This document shows positions 11,146 to 22,710 of a stretch of DNA of 64,000 nt, one piece after another; position 1 is the first letter of the stretch, and every line of letters begins with the position of its first letter. The stretch covers positions 1 to 64,000 of the forward strand of contig JADNRX010000057.1 in NCBI GenBank assembly GCA_015501595.1, read 5' to 3'. Source of the stretch: Hymenopellis radicata. Lineage: Eukaryota > Basidiomycota > Agaricomycetes > Agaricales > Physalacriaceae. The position numbers were made by a program, and so were the translations under genes. A model generated the notes under the pieces. The model saw only the letters and a list, made by a program, of their open reading frames with translations, ran no database searches and was not told the origin of the DNA.

Positions 11146-12443
11146 ATGCAGCGCCCTCTGCTCATGGTGCTACCGCGCTTTGGTGTTGCAACGACGTGCG
11201 TATTACGCGGTAGCCCCATACAATACACCTAAATAATACTCTGACAGGTCCCGAATTTCTGTCTTGAACAGGGTGAGTACTCTGCTTGGATACTCGCCAC
11301 AGCCTAAGCGTGATTCAGCCATGTAGGACAAGGCCTCCCACTTTCCTTGCATCGCGTGCATTTTCGTTATGGCCTTCCAAACCAACGCCGCCAGCACAAG
11401 CGTCAGAATTACTCTCCGACGCTGCCGTGTCGTCTGACCCAACACCTCCCTGGACGGATGCCTCTATTCCTGCTGCTCCTGAAAAGCTTTCCGACGTTGT
11501 CGAGGCTGCGGTTAACACGCTACCCACGGAAACTCTCATCCCCCCACTCCAGCTTGGTGACCTCGCAGCCCAAGGTCTCTGTGGAATGCACCCCGCGGGT
11601 ATATACCGTATGTGTCTCGAATACGTCAACGTCACGACCGGCTTGCCGTGGTTCTGGACCATAGTCGCGACTGGCGTGGCTGCGCGCCTCATATCGGTGC
11701 CTTTCCTCGTGCGGAGTTCTCAAAAGCAAGCTATAATGCAACAGTATCACACGCGTCTGCAGCCTCTGCAAGCTGCGAGCATGAAGGCGGCGATGGCGAA
11801 GGATACCGTCACGGCAATGCGGCTGAACGAGGAGATCAAGGCGATCAGGAGCGTGGCGGGAGTAAGTCAAATGCAACTTCTGCAAGGTCCGCTTGTGCAG
11901 GGTGTAATGGGTATTGGCTCTTTCCTGGGTATTAGAGGCATGGCCGAGCTTCCGGTTTTGCAGCTCACCCAGAGCGGTGTAGATTGGTTGCCCAACCTGG
12001 CAGCCGTCCCACCTTCTTGGTTTTCGGCCATCTTTGCTGGGATGATATTCGTGCAGACGCGGGTCGGTTTTCTTATATCATAAATGGAAGCACCTTGCTT
12101 ACTTCTCTCTCACAGCTTGCCCTTCTAGAACAGCCTCCCGACATGCAAGGTAGACGATTTCTGGAGTTCATAGGATATGGGATGCCGCTTCTGACTGTTC
12201 CATCGATGGCGTGGTTTGACATTCCTGCTGTAAGTTGTGTTTCCATTTGTACTCGTAATGTAGTCTGACAGTTTCTTTCTTTAGGGTTGTGTGGTTTCAA
12301 TGATTGCATTCTCTGCAGTTCACATAGTACAGTCTATGATCGTGCTCATACCCGCCGTCCGTCGCGTGCTTGGGTTAAATCCACGGGGAAAGCCCCTGGC
12401 TGAGCTTTCGCCGCCGGTCCGAAGACGCCAGCAGTCGCAGTAG
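11146..12443 (+). CDS. OXA1: Mitochondrial inner-membrane insertase of the OXA1/YidC family
   Basis: Five exons: 11146-11195, 11248-11272 (25 nt), 11319-12062, 12116-12229 and 12285-12443, giving 363 aa. The short first exons create a basic, Ser/Thr-rich presequence (MQRPLLMVLPRFGVATTSR) ending near SRAFS, as expected for import. The core begins LQLGDLAAQGLCGMHPAG, then TGLPWFWTIVATGVAARLI, the typical first helix after the intermembrane-space loop. VPFLVRSSQKQ follows, then a charged helical hairpin (KDTVTAMRLNEEIKAI), FLGIRGMAELPVL and later hydrophobic segments (GMPLLTVPSMAWFDIP, VSMIAFSAVHIVQSMIV). Oxa1 inserts mitochondrially and nuclear-encoded proteins into the inner membrane. The GLCGMHPAG start and length favour Oxa1 over Cox18. 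The C-terminal tail is short and basic (VRRRQQSQ), shorter than the yeast ribosome-binding tail. Confidence 0.85.
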
Positions 12444-13160
12444 ACGCCACACTATATTACCTTGCTATCATAGAGCATGTTCTATCATCTTAATCTCAGC
12501 CCCAATCACGAGAACGATCTAGAATTTTAGTGTATGTGTTATCGTGGATTCGGGTTTGCCTGCAGGCTCTAAATTGAATGGGATAACAAGGAGTGGTTCT
12601 TGAGCGGAGACGACGGTGGGCAGGACCCCGGTCACTACCCACGTGTCCTGCTTGCGTCACGATTTTGAATGTCAAAATTACTAGGAATCCGACATTCTAT
12701 CAACAGGTATCCCGCATACATTTACCGTAGAATTTATCCTACAATGAATGCGATTTTACTTGCAACTCTATCGGGAAATGCATCGACGGGGCTGGTCCAT
12801 CCGAACAATGATACACGTGATACCCCGTGAGAAAGCGGAGTTTGAACTTCGGGGTCTTTTTCACACAGTATAACATGTAAAAAGCGTGATCTCCACATGA
12901 CGCCCCCCCAAAGTCACCACTAGGTCACCACCCCGCCTCGCGCGTTATCAAATCCGTCGGACACAGCGAGCTCAACGTCGTCAACGACGACGACGGACCT
13001 GTTCCTCCCACATCCGCTGCATTCCGCACCTCTCTCTGGCCTGCACGACGAGCTGCGACTCTTTTCTTGGTCACCTCGACCGACAATAGCGGCAGCAACG
13101 ACCTCGATACCGCCATTTGTCCGACCATAATCCCATTACCTACCTCTCCCGACTACTGCC
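12444..13160. other. Intergenic with CBF1-like gene promoter
   Basis: No gene seen. The last 200 nt are CT-rich with several CGACGA runs just before the ATG at 13161. CACGTG at about 12640 (CCCACGTGTC) is an E-box of the kind bound by CBF1-type factors, so autoregulation is conceivable. Confidence 0.3.
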
Positions 13161-14236
13161 ATGGCTCCAGCATCGACCGCAACCGCCGAGACGGCGGCGG
13201 CTACCCAGCCCGCACCCCCTTCCCAGCCAAGCCAGTCTGAGAACAACCTTATCGCCAACATGGGCCTCGACAGAGCTCAGCTTCTGGCACTGATTGCCAA
13301 TCTACCGCCCGCAAATTTCCCTGCACCAAAGGTGAGCGCTTTCGCCGACTCTACCCATTCCCATGCCCGATTTTCCCCCACTATTTTACTTGCATGTTCC
13401 TACCCTTATTTCCCACTGCCGCTGCATCCTGTTCATGCGCTGCCTGCGCCGTCGTCGACCGCCACACGTGATCGTGAAGTCTAATCACGACGTCCCCCGC
13501 CCTCATGTGACATCCAGACGCTGACCTTTTCTTTGCAGCCCGGCGAACAACCAGGCCAGTCCCAGCAACAGGCGGGACAGCCCTACATGAGCTTTTCGCA
13601 AGATCCTGGTCCTTCATCCCATCCCCGTGGTCCACCTGCTCCCCAAGATAATGAAGTCGAAGAAGGCAGCGGCGACGATATGTCCAACGATAACGGTCCC
13701 CCAGATAAAATGCCCCCCATAACACCGTCCCAGACATTGGGCGGACGACGCTCGAGGAATGGCGCTGCGATGGGCAGCGACGAATGGACACGACAGCGGA
13801 AAGATAACCACGTAAGAGATTGATGTTGCGCTTTTCCGTACCACTGCTAACGTCTCTCCAGAAAGAAGTCGAGCGCCGCCGCCGCGGCAACATCAACGAA
13901 GGCATCAACGAGCTTGGACGTATTGTCCCCAATGGCTCCGGCGAAAAGGCCAAGGGTGCCATTCTCTCGCGCGCGGTACAGTACATCCACCATCTCAAGG
14001 AGAACGAGGCTCGGAATATAGAAAAGTGGACGCTCGAGAAGCTGCTCATGGACCAGGCCATGGGTGATCTCCAGGCCCAGTTGGAGGAGATGCGCAGGCT
14101 CTGGGAGGAGGAGCGTATCAACAGGATGAGGCTTGAGCAGGAGCTTGAAGCGTCTAGGAAGGGCGTTAAGCGCTCGCACGACGAGGCGAATGATGGGAAG
14201 GATGAGGACAGCAACAAGAGACAGAGGTCCGAGTAG
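13161..14236 (+). CDS. CBF1: bHLH-leucine zipper transcription factor, CBF1-like
   Basis: Three exons, 13161-13331, 13539-13811 and 13862-14236, give 272 aa; the first intron (207 nt) is long for this region. Residues about 143-200 form the bHLH: basic part RQRKDNHKEVERRRRGNIN, a loop with PNGSGEKAKGAIL, and helix 2 SRAVQYIHHLKE. It continues as NIEKWTLEKLLMDQ, a signature shared with yeast Cbf1, then a coiled coil rich in Glu/Leu and a basic tail KRQRSE. The His-Glu-Arg positions of the basic region predict binding to CACGTG. In yeast Cbf1 acts at centromeres and in methionine/sulfur gene control; that this gene does the same is an inference. The N-terminus is Gln/Pro/Ser-rich and probably disordered. 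Confidence 0.85.
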
Positions 14237-14935
14237 GTGGTCGTGGATGTTTGCTTTGTGTCTTGCTTTCTGTATTACCATTGGGCTCTTTTTTTATTAC
14301 TCGTGTTTCTTTATATCTCTACGACTCTTGATTGTGTACGGTAAACTTGTCAGGACTATGCAAGTTGTGTACTGTAGAATTTGTTTGGAATTATCAAGTC
14401 CAAATAATGTGTCAGAAAATCCTCTCTTCTTATTTCATCCCGCTCGTCGGGGCGAAAGCTCAGCGCTCACTCGTCACCACGACCTGCAGCCTCCCTGTCG
14501 TGGGATGTTACGAAGTACCCGCTGAGTAGCTTCTTGGTGAACTTGATCGCCGGGGCTAGGGCGCATTGATGCAAGAGGGAATTGCCTTTTTTAGTGTTGC
14601 CCTTCTTCCTTTTGACTCTCACCAATGATATCGATCATAAGAGAGCATTCAGCTTTCGATTCTGGCCATCTTACTATCAGTATTGCGACGTTGATTCGCG
14701 CAAAAGCCAGCTGTTTTCTAATACCGAGTCCTGGAAAGACCCAGCGACTTTTACACACGTCTCTCCTGCGGCATTCCATCCTCAAGCGACGTCGTCAAAT
14801 TCTGTGTCAGGGACTAACAAGGCGTTTAAGATATCGAGCGCGTTGGGCTCTGGTGGTTGGTCAGGGTATCTCTCACTGGTACGTATTGATGTCCGTGGTG
14901 TTCGCGACTGGGTGCTTACAATCTGTTTAACGTAG
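14237..14935. other. Intergenic, no gene recognised
   Basis: Several short frames without motifs. The right part may belong to the decayed sugar transporter that becomes recognisable after about 14940. Confidence 0.3.
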
Positions 14936-14939
14936 AACA

Positions 14940-15422
14940 GATTCTAGTCGGCGCTTTCTCTCGTCTTATGAAGGATCACCGCGGCAAGTCTGTGTAATAC
15001 GGGGTGCCGCAGCTTTCTTCGTGTTCTTATACACTGCTGTCTTCGGCGCGACAAGGCTTACGATTATATGGGTCTAGCCAACCGAGACTTTCCCGCTTGA
15101 CGTCCGTGCCAAAGGCAACATATAGGGTTCCACCGGCTGGAGGCTTCCTACACCGAGAGCGGTAAGTGTTGACAACTCTTTTCTGTACGTGCGTTGATCA
15201 GTTTATGTAGCGAACCGTGCTCTCAAGGAAATGGACCTTGTCTTTGAAAGTTTTTTCACATGGGATGAGCAAGCACTTAAGGAAGAGCTCGTGGCTGGAG
15301 GGAAGATACAAGACCTTGCTCAGGGCGAGGGCTTGCCGTCAGCGCCCAGTGTCGAGTCTCAGAGAAATGACACGAATGAGAAGTCATGTTGTATTTCTGT
15401 TTACGAGTGCTATATGACTTAG
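14940..15422 (+). pseudogene. Relic of an MFS sugar transporter (block A)
   Basis: The stretch 15010-15110 reads AFFVFLYTAVFGATRLTIIWV, then a stop, then PTETFPLDVRAKGN. This is the helix plus PTE-FPL-RAKG motif of fungal sugar porters, broken by in-frame TAG codons. After an intron-like gap (GTAAGT at 15162 to TTTATGTAG at 15209) the frame continues ANRALKEMDLVFESF, the usual post-TM12 segment. It is a decayed 3' portion only. The same 3' portion lies next to DUF6535 block C (63690-64000, opposite strand), and a trace lies by block B, so it travels with the repeated module. Confidence 0.6.
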
Positions 15423-15549
15423 AACATTTACATTTCAACATCTAGATATGGTTGAGTACAATCACGTTTCACTGGACTGCAAATGTGAGTTTCCTAGCAT
15501 TGGTTATGCTGAGAATGAAGGTCCCCGACGCGATTGTGCACACCACGAG

Positions 15550-18500
15550 TCAATCTCCGCCCGATGCTATTACCTGGGATTCTGGACTTGCTGACGCTGC
15601 ATCAATCCTCGTCTGACTTTCAAGGTCAGGGATCAAGACTCCTTCGACCTGTGTGAGGGATTCATCAGTGAGTGCCCTCCATGTCTAAGAGTAATGGACT
15701 AACAGACTCAGTGTTTTCCAAGATTGTGTGTAGTGTTTCCAAGCCTACTTCTAAATTTTCTCGCACCTCCTGAGAAGAAAATCGATGTGCAATCCAATCT
15801 ACCAAGGGATATTTGCGGAATGTGGCTGTGGCAGAGAGATCCTGTAAAGAGGATGGCCATGGAAATAGAGATATCTGTGGGTTTGGTGTTTGGGCCCACA
15901 CAAGGATGGCTTTCATTGCCGTATCACAGTCTCTCCATGACATATGAGTTGGGCAGATTTTGACTAGGTCTCGGAGGGAATGTGACCAGTCATATAGCCC
16001 GTCTGAGTCGCCCCATGTAACAATTAGCATGAAACTAAGTATGAGTTGTTGCGGTTGGTGAAGATATTCACAGAATTCATGACGGTTCGAGTTCGATGTC
16101 AGTTTATCAAGACCCTCAATATAGCCCCCGATAACATGATTCACGGATTGATCTGTGTAGCCACATTGTGCCCATCTCGTGACGATGATCCTCATCACCC
16201 CTTCATCTCTGAAGATTCTGTATGCCTCCTCGAAACCACGTGATAAAGCCTTGCGCATTATTACTGTGAGCCACCAGAGGTCTGATAAGCAGTAGTCGTG
16301 TTTAAGAACAGGATCATATTGAATGCAGTGGCTATAGAAACCTACCCAGCTTTGGAGAATGACTTCAAGTCTGGGAAAGTGGAACCTAGGGTTGAAGGAG
16401 CACACACAGTAAAATGAGTGAATGTTAGATATACATAAGAGAAGGGGATTACTGTCATTGAGCTGCGACTCTAGGGGAATAGATGAGGAGGAGACATCAC
16501 GAAGCCCTTGTAAGACACTGCACAAGAAGTCGACATCTACTGTCCAATGGGTTGCATTCAGTATCGCACTGGGGCCAGCAATGAGCTTCACCACGAAAGC
16601 AAGGAGCTTAAGATGTTGGCAAGGTGCAATTATGAAGTGGTCCATATTATCCCGGTGGTGCAGAACATGAGAAAGGGCCAGTTTCCCAGTGGCTATCAAT
16701 GTTCTGTGGTACGAAGAGATAGAGCCATCTGATACGCTGTCATGAGACACCAAAAAGGGTATTTCAAGAATTCTGTCCCAAATTCTTGGTTGAAGATGAG
16801 TCCAGATGACTTGTGTACCTATCATCAATGAGACACTGGGACTAGTGGCGGGTAGTGGATCAATGATCACAGATAAGACTTGAGCCAATGAACATTCATT
16901 AATAGTATCGCTTTCTAACGAGGGAAGATAACAATAACTAGCAACCACAAAATGGACTATTTTTTCCCAAATGAGAGGATGCATGAGCACCTTGGAGTGG
17001 CTGCTGAATAAATCATAGTAATTCACAAATTGCCTCGTGCCGGAGGCAATCAATGTAGCAGCTCTGATACGCGGAACCCAATTATGAGATTCTTCAAGGA
17101 GGATGCTTTGCAATTCAAACACACAATCCCATGGAAGAAACAAATAAGAGCGACAGAGGCGCTCCACTACCCATGGTTGGCCAGGCAAATCAAGACTTGA
17201 TAATGCTTCTCGGACCAGTTGATGGTGTTGACTCTGCATGGATGTGGCATCACTCCATTTTGTCACAGCATAAGGGCACGACTCAGCAGGAAGCCCACTG
17301 ATGCCCTGTAGGACAAGAGAATGGACAGTTGGGTTTGACGACATATGATACAACCAGTCGAGAGCATCAACGGCGAGAGTATCATGTGCGTCTTGGACTG
17401 CGTCAGACTCTAGTTGGGCCAACAACTTGGACTGATGCTGCAACACCTCCGAAGCCATGAAAGACTGGTGGTCTGATGGAATAGCCAGCTTGCGGATGCG
17501 ACAATATACCACGAAACAATGATGGATGATTTTCCGCCAGAGTTGTCTAATAGACTGAATACCGAACTGGACAACTTGCCAAATGTGATGAATGAAGTCG
17601 GTCAGTGGTGTCTGGTAGGGACATTGTGGAAAGATAATTGGGATGGTATTGCTGATGAGGTAGAGCACACAGATAAGGACTGTGAGTGTGCCAACAGCCC
17701 ATGTGAGCGAGACACGTAATGGGACATAGAAAAGGGCAAGGCCAGTGAAGAAAAGCATGAGGGAGATGTGCATAACAATGGGGAGCATTCCAATGATGAT
17801 ACGAACACGCCACTTTTCAAGACCCATGAATCGAAACTGGCGGATGTGGCTGCGAAGTCCCGGTGTACCGGAGGGGAAGGTCATGTACCGGTGCAACCAT
17901 TGCTTCACCAGGACGGCGGCGAGAGCAACGATCAGGCTGGTCACGAGACTGATGACCCACAATCCGTTAATCCAAACATCGATTGCATCTGGCTCGAATT
18001 TCTCAGCGGGGTTTATTGAGGGAGCTGTAACATTCACCGTCCCGCCATCAGCCATGGCGAGTTGAACGACGAGGAGATCGTGGAGGAGGAGAGCGGAGAT
18101 TTCCGAAAAGTCTGCTTGAAGGTTCTGCGAAACCTGTACAAGGAATGATGTGACAACAGCAGAAAAGAGACCAGCCTATCAAGTTCATTTGAGGAAACTA
18201 TCACACACGCTAGCTTGCAGGCAATACGTACGAATACGAGCATCACATCTAGACCATCGCGGGATTGACCAACCATGTTTTCGTCGAAGATGGCGGCTTC
18301 CTCGACATACACACGATATGCTCTTGCATTGGGCGCGGTTTCCTGGCCGTAAGGATCCTCTGGGAATCGCGCCACGTAGTCGTCATTGAAGACAGGCCGC
18401 GAATAGCCCTGCCCTCTGGCATCCTGCGCCAGCCCAAAGAACGTCTTCGCGGGCTGTGAGGGTTGGGGTACAGCTGCAGGACTTGGCTGGGTGTCTTCAG

Positions 18501-18594
18501 CCTGCATTGGCACGTCCTCCACAACCGCGGGGCCGGGAGCAGACCCACTAGCAGCTATTTCCTGCCCGTCGTTGGATACTTCGTGGAATGACAT
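15550..18594 (-). CDS. DUF6535 transmembrane protein, copy A (intact)
   Basis: Exons 18232-18594, 15704-18175 and 15550-15648 (minus strand) give about 977 aa. The third exon is inferred because GTCGAAGGAGTCTTG after a CAG/TAG acceptor is conserved behind all three copies; without splicing the frame ends at 15665. Residues ~1-75 are Pro/Ser-rich and disordered. FPEDPYGQE...SRDGLDVMLVF leads into helix 1 (AGLFSAVVTSFLVQ). Helix 2 is NGLWVISLVTSLIVALAAVL, and helices 3-4 span WRVRIIIGMLPIVMHISLMLFF to CVLYLISNTIPIIFP. This is the DUF6535 layout, a membrane family expanded in Agaricomycetes with no known function. The remaining ~670 residues are Leu/His-rich, helical and unassigned. It is transcribed away from the PD-(D/E)XK-like 5' half at 19860. 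Confidence 0.85.
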
Positions 18595-19849
18595 GGGCGT
18601 GCTGGTGGTGTGAAAGCAAGGCGTTTAACAGCAGCAGCACGGCCGTGCTGTCATTCCGTAATCTGCATTACCGGCAGCACCGGGATCAGTCTATAATCAG
18701 CCATGTATGTCGTGTCGAACCGTTCAATAATTGCAGATACGTCTACTGCGAGTCCTAGCATCGGATGAGTGCAAGTTAGATATACCGGTCGAGGGTAGGT
18801 CGGCGAGAAGCTCGTCATTGGAAGCGTTCAACCTATACGTGGGCACCATGAATGTTCTGTGCGCTTTACGGTCGCCGGTTGACTGGCGCCGAGAAATGAT
18901 TTGGAAGCGAATTCACGGACGGCGGGACATCCTGTGGGAGTATGAGTATATCAAGAAGACGTGTCAAAGATCAAAGAGTGACGAACATCACGAAAGCAGG
19001 TTTGAAGTAGATGCTTCCCAAGGCGTGGTCCAGTGGCTTGAATGCCAGCACGTTCGTCTTCCACCGGGATGAGTGCATTTCCAAGCAGGAACAAACGCCA
19101 ATTCGACTAACTTTTCAGTTTCAGCAAATCTGCTACGGGGCGCGGGATAAGATGGGCAGGTGGGCAAAGAGGTAGTCGCGTTCTGGTAGTACTGTGCGCC
19201 GGCATTTGGTCGAAAATACGACCAAACGACCAGTCGAAATACATCTTGCATTATTGGTCAATGTCCGAAGATACACAATAAAACTACGGGAGCGCACTTG
19301 CCGGGTAAATGTCGCTTTGATCATGACTGTGAGACGATGAAGGAAAACGCGCTGTGTCTCAGAAACATTCCCTCCATGCTGAGCGCATCCAGTTCGAACT
19401 TGTTCTCGATGCTCTCGTCGGCCTTACGGTTCCCTTCCGTGGGATGACAGCGTTTGCAGCCGTGGACAAATGGCAAATGCCAGGTCGACTGTATTTTGAT
19501 ATATAGCTAATGCACGGTACGCACCGATACAACGAGTTGATTCTGGGACAATGACTAGATGAGCCGTCTGCTTTACTTCTTTGGCAGTCGGTGACATTGG
19601 CGGACACCTACTAAGAGCTGACGAGGTAGTAAACAATTCCTTGCATGTAGCGCTTGTCCTTCGGGAGGAGCGCATTTGATGCCCTGCACGAGTAGTTACC
19701 GGAGGTGTATAGCATAGAAAGGCAGGCAGACAAACCGGAAAGCCTCGAATTTTACGCGCCGTGACGCACCAAAGCGCGATTTAAATCCCAAAGATGTGGT
19801 GGCGGGTACGACATATAGACTAACGCGTCTAATCCGTGAAAAGAGTGTC
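18595..19849. other. Divergent spacer of block A
   Basis: About 18600-18700 matches the DUF6535 upstream flank of copies B (29112-29185) and C (60190-60280). About 19650-19850 matches the upstream flank of the PD-(D/E)XK-like gene of copy C (59290-59480). The middle is unique. A short coding-like stretch at 19380-19500 (plus strand, reading QFELVLDALVGLTVPF) could be a gene relic; no family was recognised. Confidence 0.4.
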
Positions 19850-20540
19850 CTGATCATCTATGAACGTGAGTACCGACGGACTTCTGGATCTTTTGGCGAA
19901 GACATGGGAGCCAGAAATAGAGAGGAATCGATTCCCGAAAAGGCAACTCGCGCTCTCTGACCGCGTCGATCTTTTCCGTTTCCCTCTTTAATGCATCCCA
20001 CAACCTCCCGCCTAGCAGAAACGACGACCAAGAAAGATCCTCAACATTGCTTCGCGCTGCTGAGGACTCCGATAAGGAGAACAATGACATTGGATACTCC
20101 CGGCGACTTGGAAAGGGAAAAGAGCTGGACTTCTCGGAAACAGAACGCGCGCCGCCGCGCAAAATGAGGAAACTCAGTCGTGAGAACAGGAGAGGTGCGT
20201 AGCTCACGCAGTCGCGAAAAGTAGATAACATAGACATTCACAGTCAAACCTATTTCCATTCCATTCGTCGTCTACGATGATGGTACCAATCTACACGGCC
20301 AACCACATATCTTCCAAGTGGACTGGCGGAATTCAACAGCCATGCCCATTGATGTCTCTACTCCGTCGCTTCTTTGCCATCACATTTGGACGACAGTTTC
20401 CCGACTCTGATTCACGAAGAACGTATGATGCCCGAGTCTTTTTTACCCAGCAAAAGCCCGAAGATTGCACCTCTACCCCGGATATGGGAAGGACCGACAT
20501 TCCAACCGAATCACTCTCTTGCATTAGATGAACAACCATA
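19850..20540 (+). pseudogene. 5' half of the PD-(D/E)XK-like gene, truncated (block A)
   Basis: The segment aligns base by base with 58560-59300 (reverse strand) of block C: a leader with GAAGACATGGGAGCC, the basic stretch RRLGKGKELDFSE...PPRKMRKLSRENRR, a 48-nt intron starting GTGCGTAGC, then PISIPFVVYDDGTNLHG and RQFPDSDSRRTYDARVFFTQQ. The reading frame breaks in the middle of the next part (MGRTDIPTESLSCIR, then stop). The 3' half with the putative catalytic motif is absent; aldolase copy 2 follows instead. It is probably non-functional. Confidence 0.6.
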
Positions 20541-20781
20541 TTGTTTTGTATAGGTGACTCTCCCCCAATAAATCGCTTCGACCGTCTTTCATCCCGACGA
20601 GCGGGCGATCTTTAAATTTCTTTGGAGGTTTCTTGACCTAAGCTCAGATTTTTGGTGTTCTCTCGCTGTCGGTCCACGTGCAGACATAAAATGCTCTCCG
20701 TTTCCTGGTCCGGGCTTTTTCGACTAATAGAATAATTACTGTGTTCACTGCTCTAAGGTAATGTTCGTATAGCTCTGATTC

Positions 20782-21790
20782 CTAGTTGGCCAACCTCTCC
20801 TTCTGATAATTCTCAACGAGATCTCTGCTCTTCTGGATACCCGTCTCTATCCCACTTTTCAGAACCCAAACATCAGCAACACTCGTCATCAGGCGATAGC
20901 CCGCGTTGAACTTGTCGACGATGCCACTCTCCGGCACGAACCCGACAAGAGGCTTGCCGTACTGGCGCGCAAGGGACTCGATGCGCGCTATGGCTTCCGC
21001 GACGCGCCCGGGATCATTGCCCAGGTCATTTCCTAGATCCGTAGGACCAATCACTGAAACACACCAGTCAAGTCAGTGACAATGTCCCGCCTGTCAATTC
21101 ATGAATGGCGGCCTCACTGATAGCGTCTACGCCCTCAATCTGCAGAATCTCCTCAAGATTCTCGACGCCCAATCCGCTCTCGATCTGCGGGATGACAGCA
21201 CAATGGTCGCTCGCGACGTCCATCCAGGTCTTTCCCTCCGGGGCGGCCTGTTGGGCTCCAGGATAGACTGTGGACATGGTTAGCACCGCAACGACGCGCC
21301 GAGTCGAGTGTAACTTACGAGCAACCGGCGCAAAGGACCGGTTTCCTTGCGGAGGGAATCTGGCGGCCGCGATGGACGCGCGCACCTGGGCGGGAGTTTC
21401 GGAGTGGGGGATGATAATGCCACCCGCGCCGGCGTCGAGCGCCCATATAACCCAGTCGTGCGCGTACGATGGGACGCGAACGACAGGGATGATGCGGCCT
21501 TGGGAGTACATTCTCAATGTCTGGATCTGCAGGGGCTCACGATAAGCAGGCGCTCAAAAGGAGGAGGTGAACGCGCGGACCATCTCAGCCATGAGCGTCG
21601 GCGACATTGGAGTATGCTCTGCGTCGAAGACTACCCAGTCGACGTTGGTGGCTGCGACAACCTTGCAGACGTCTACGGAAGGAAGACCAGCCCAGTACCC
21701 AAAAAGAGCGGTGTCGTTCTCTCTAGTGTCGGCGATGGCCTGGCGCAAGTTAGGTGACTGACGTATGTGAAGAGCATTGTATCGGTCCAT
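20782..21790 (-). CDS. HpcH/HpaI aldolase family protein (copy 2)
   Basis: Exons 21581-21790, 21319-21526, 21118-21267 and 20782-21053 give 279 aa. All three introns are in exactly the same codons and phases as in copy 1 (exons of 210, 208 and 150 nt in both). It keeps FDAEHTPMS, VVRVPSYAH, GAGGIIIPHSET, AVIPQIES (Glu169) and the IGPTDLGNDLG Asp195 loop, so the active site looks intact. Differences from copy 1 cluster in residues 25-50 (AGLPSVDV) and near the C-terminus, which could alter substrate preference. It lies beside the truncated PD-(D/E)XK-like gene. A TATA-like element sits ~80 nt upstream. Confidence 0.9.
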
Positions 21791-21866
21791 GTTGAGTCTA
21801 GGTACGATGAGAAGGAACCAAACTCAGAGGAAAGATAGTAAGTAAATTCTAGCTTGAGTTACAGAC

Positions 21867-21875
21867 CTTATATAG
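21867..21875 (-). promoter_or_regulatory. TATA-like element of aldolase copy 2
   Basis: On the minus strand this reads TATATAAGG, 77 nt before the ATG at 21790; aldolase copies 1 and 3 have similar elements 56 and 42 nt upstream. Confidence 0.4.
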
Positions 21876-21879
21876 GTCT

Positions 21880-22710
21880 ACTTACATCCTTCATACAGGT
21901 ACAGCTTCTGCGAATTGTTGAACAATGCAATTACTTAGTAAGACGCGGTGGCGAATACCTACCTCAGGCTGTTTATCAGCGCCTTGTGGTATGACTGGGT
22001 TCTCTCGAGTGCGTTACATAGACTCGCCGAAGGCCGAGTCCCTCGACTTTCAACAAAGTACTAGTCAGGCTGTGTTGACGGCAAACTAGAGAAGCCATAC
22101 TTGCTTGCCGGCTCAGTCGGATCCTGTGAGTAGGCTTGAAGGGGATCACCCCCGCCGCTTGCGAATTCACGAAAAGCGCTTACTTAGCTGATAGTATCTA
22201 TCTGAATTCAACGGGCACGTCTCCGCCGAGGAAGGAGAGGAGAAGAGAATGAGAGCTGGAGACAGGAGAGGAATTTGGGAACAAGGTGGAAATTGCAGTG
22301 AGAACACCGGCTCTTGGGTGCCCGAATTTCGAAAGGGGACAACCCCAGCTACCTACACGAGTGGTATCATTTCAGCCATTACGCCAGGTAGGACTGTGGC
22401 GTCGCCAACACAACGTCGTCGGCCTGCACAACAGTGGGGACGAAGGTTTCTTCAAAATTGAGGTTTTCGTGCTATCACATATCAATGAAACCAGTTCGTC
22501 TTCATAAGTATAATACAAGTGAGAGATGCCAAGTGTATGTAGAGGTGGTACAACGTAAATGATGAATTATAGAATGTAGAAAGTCCGCATTGAAAAACGT
22601 AAAAGAAATCATTGAATAAGGGACCAAGGGAACATCATTTGTGGCCACGGCGAACGTTACTTTATTCGCGAATTGGCATTACCATTCGGATAACAGCAAT
22701 AGTGAACTTG
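21880..22710. other. Intergenic, no gene seen
   Basis: Between aldolase copy 2 and the next gene. A purine-rich patch (GAAGGAGAGGAGAAGAGAATGAGAG, about 22230) is the only notable composition. Confidence 0.3.

Noticed and set aside
13381..14281. Long minus-strand frames across the CBF1-like gene
   Set aside because: Antisense shadows of the bHLH exons.
18731..19072. 113-aa frame between the DUF6535 and nuclease-like genes of block A
   Set aside because: No match in the equivalent spacers of blocks B and C and no motif; likely chance.
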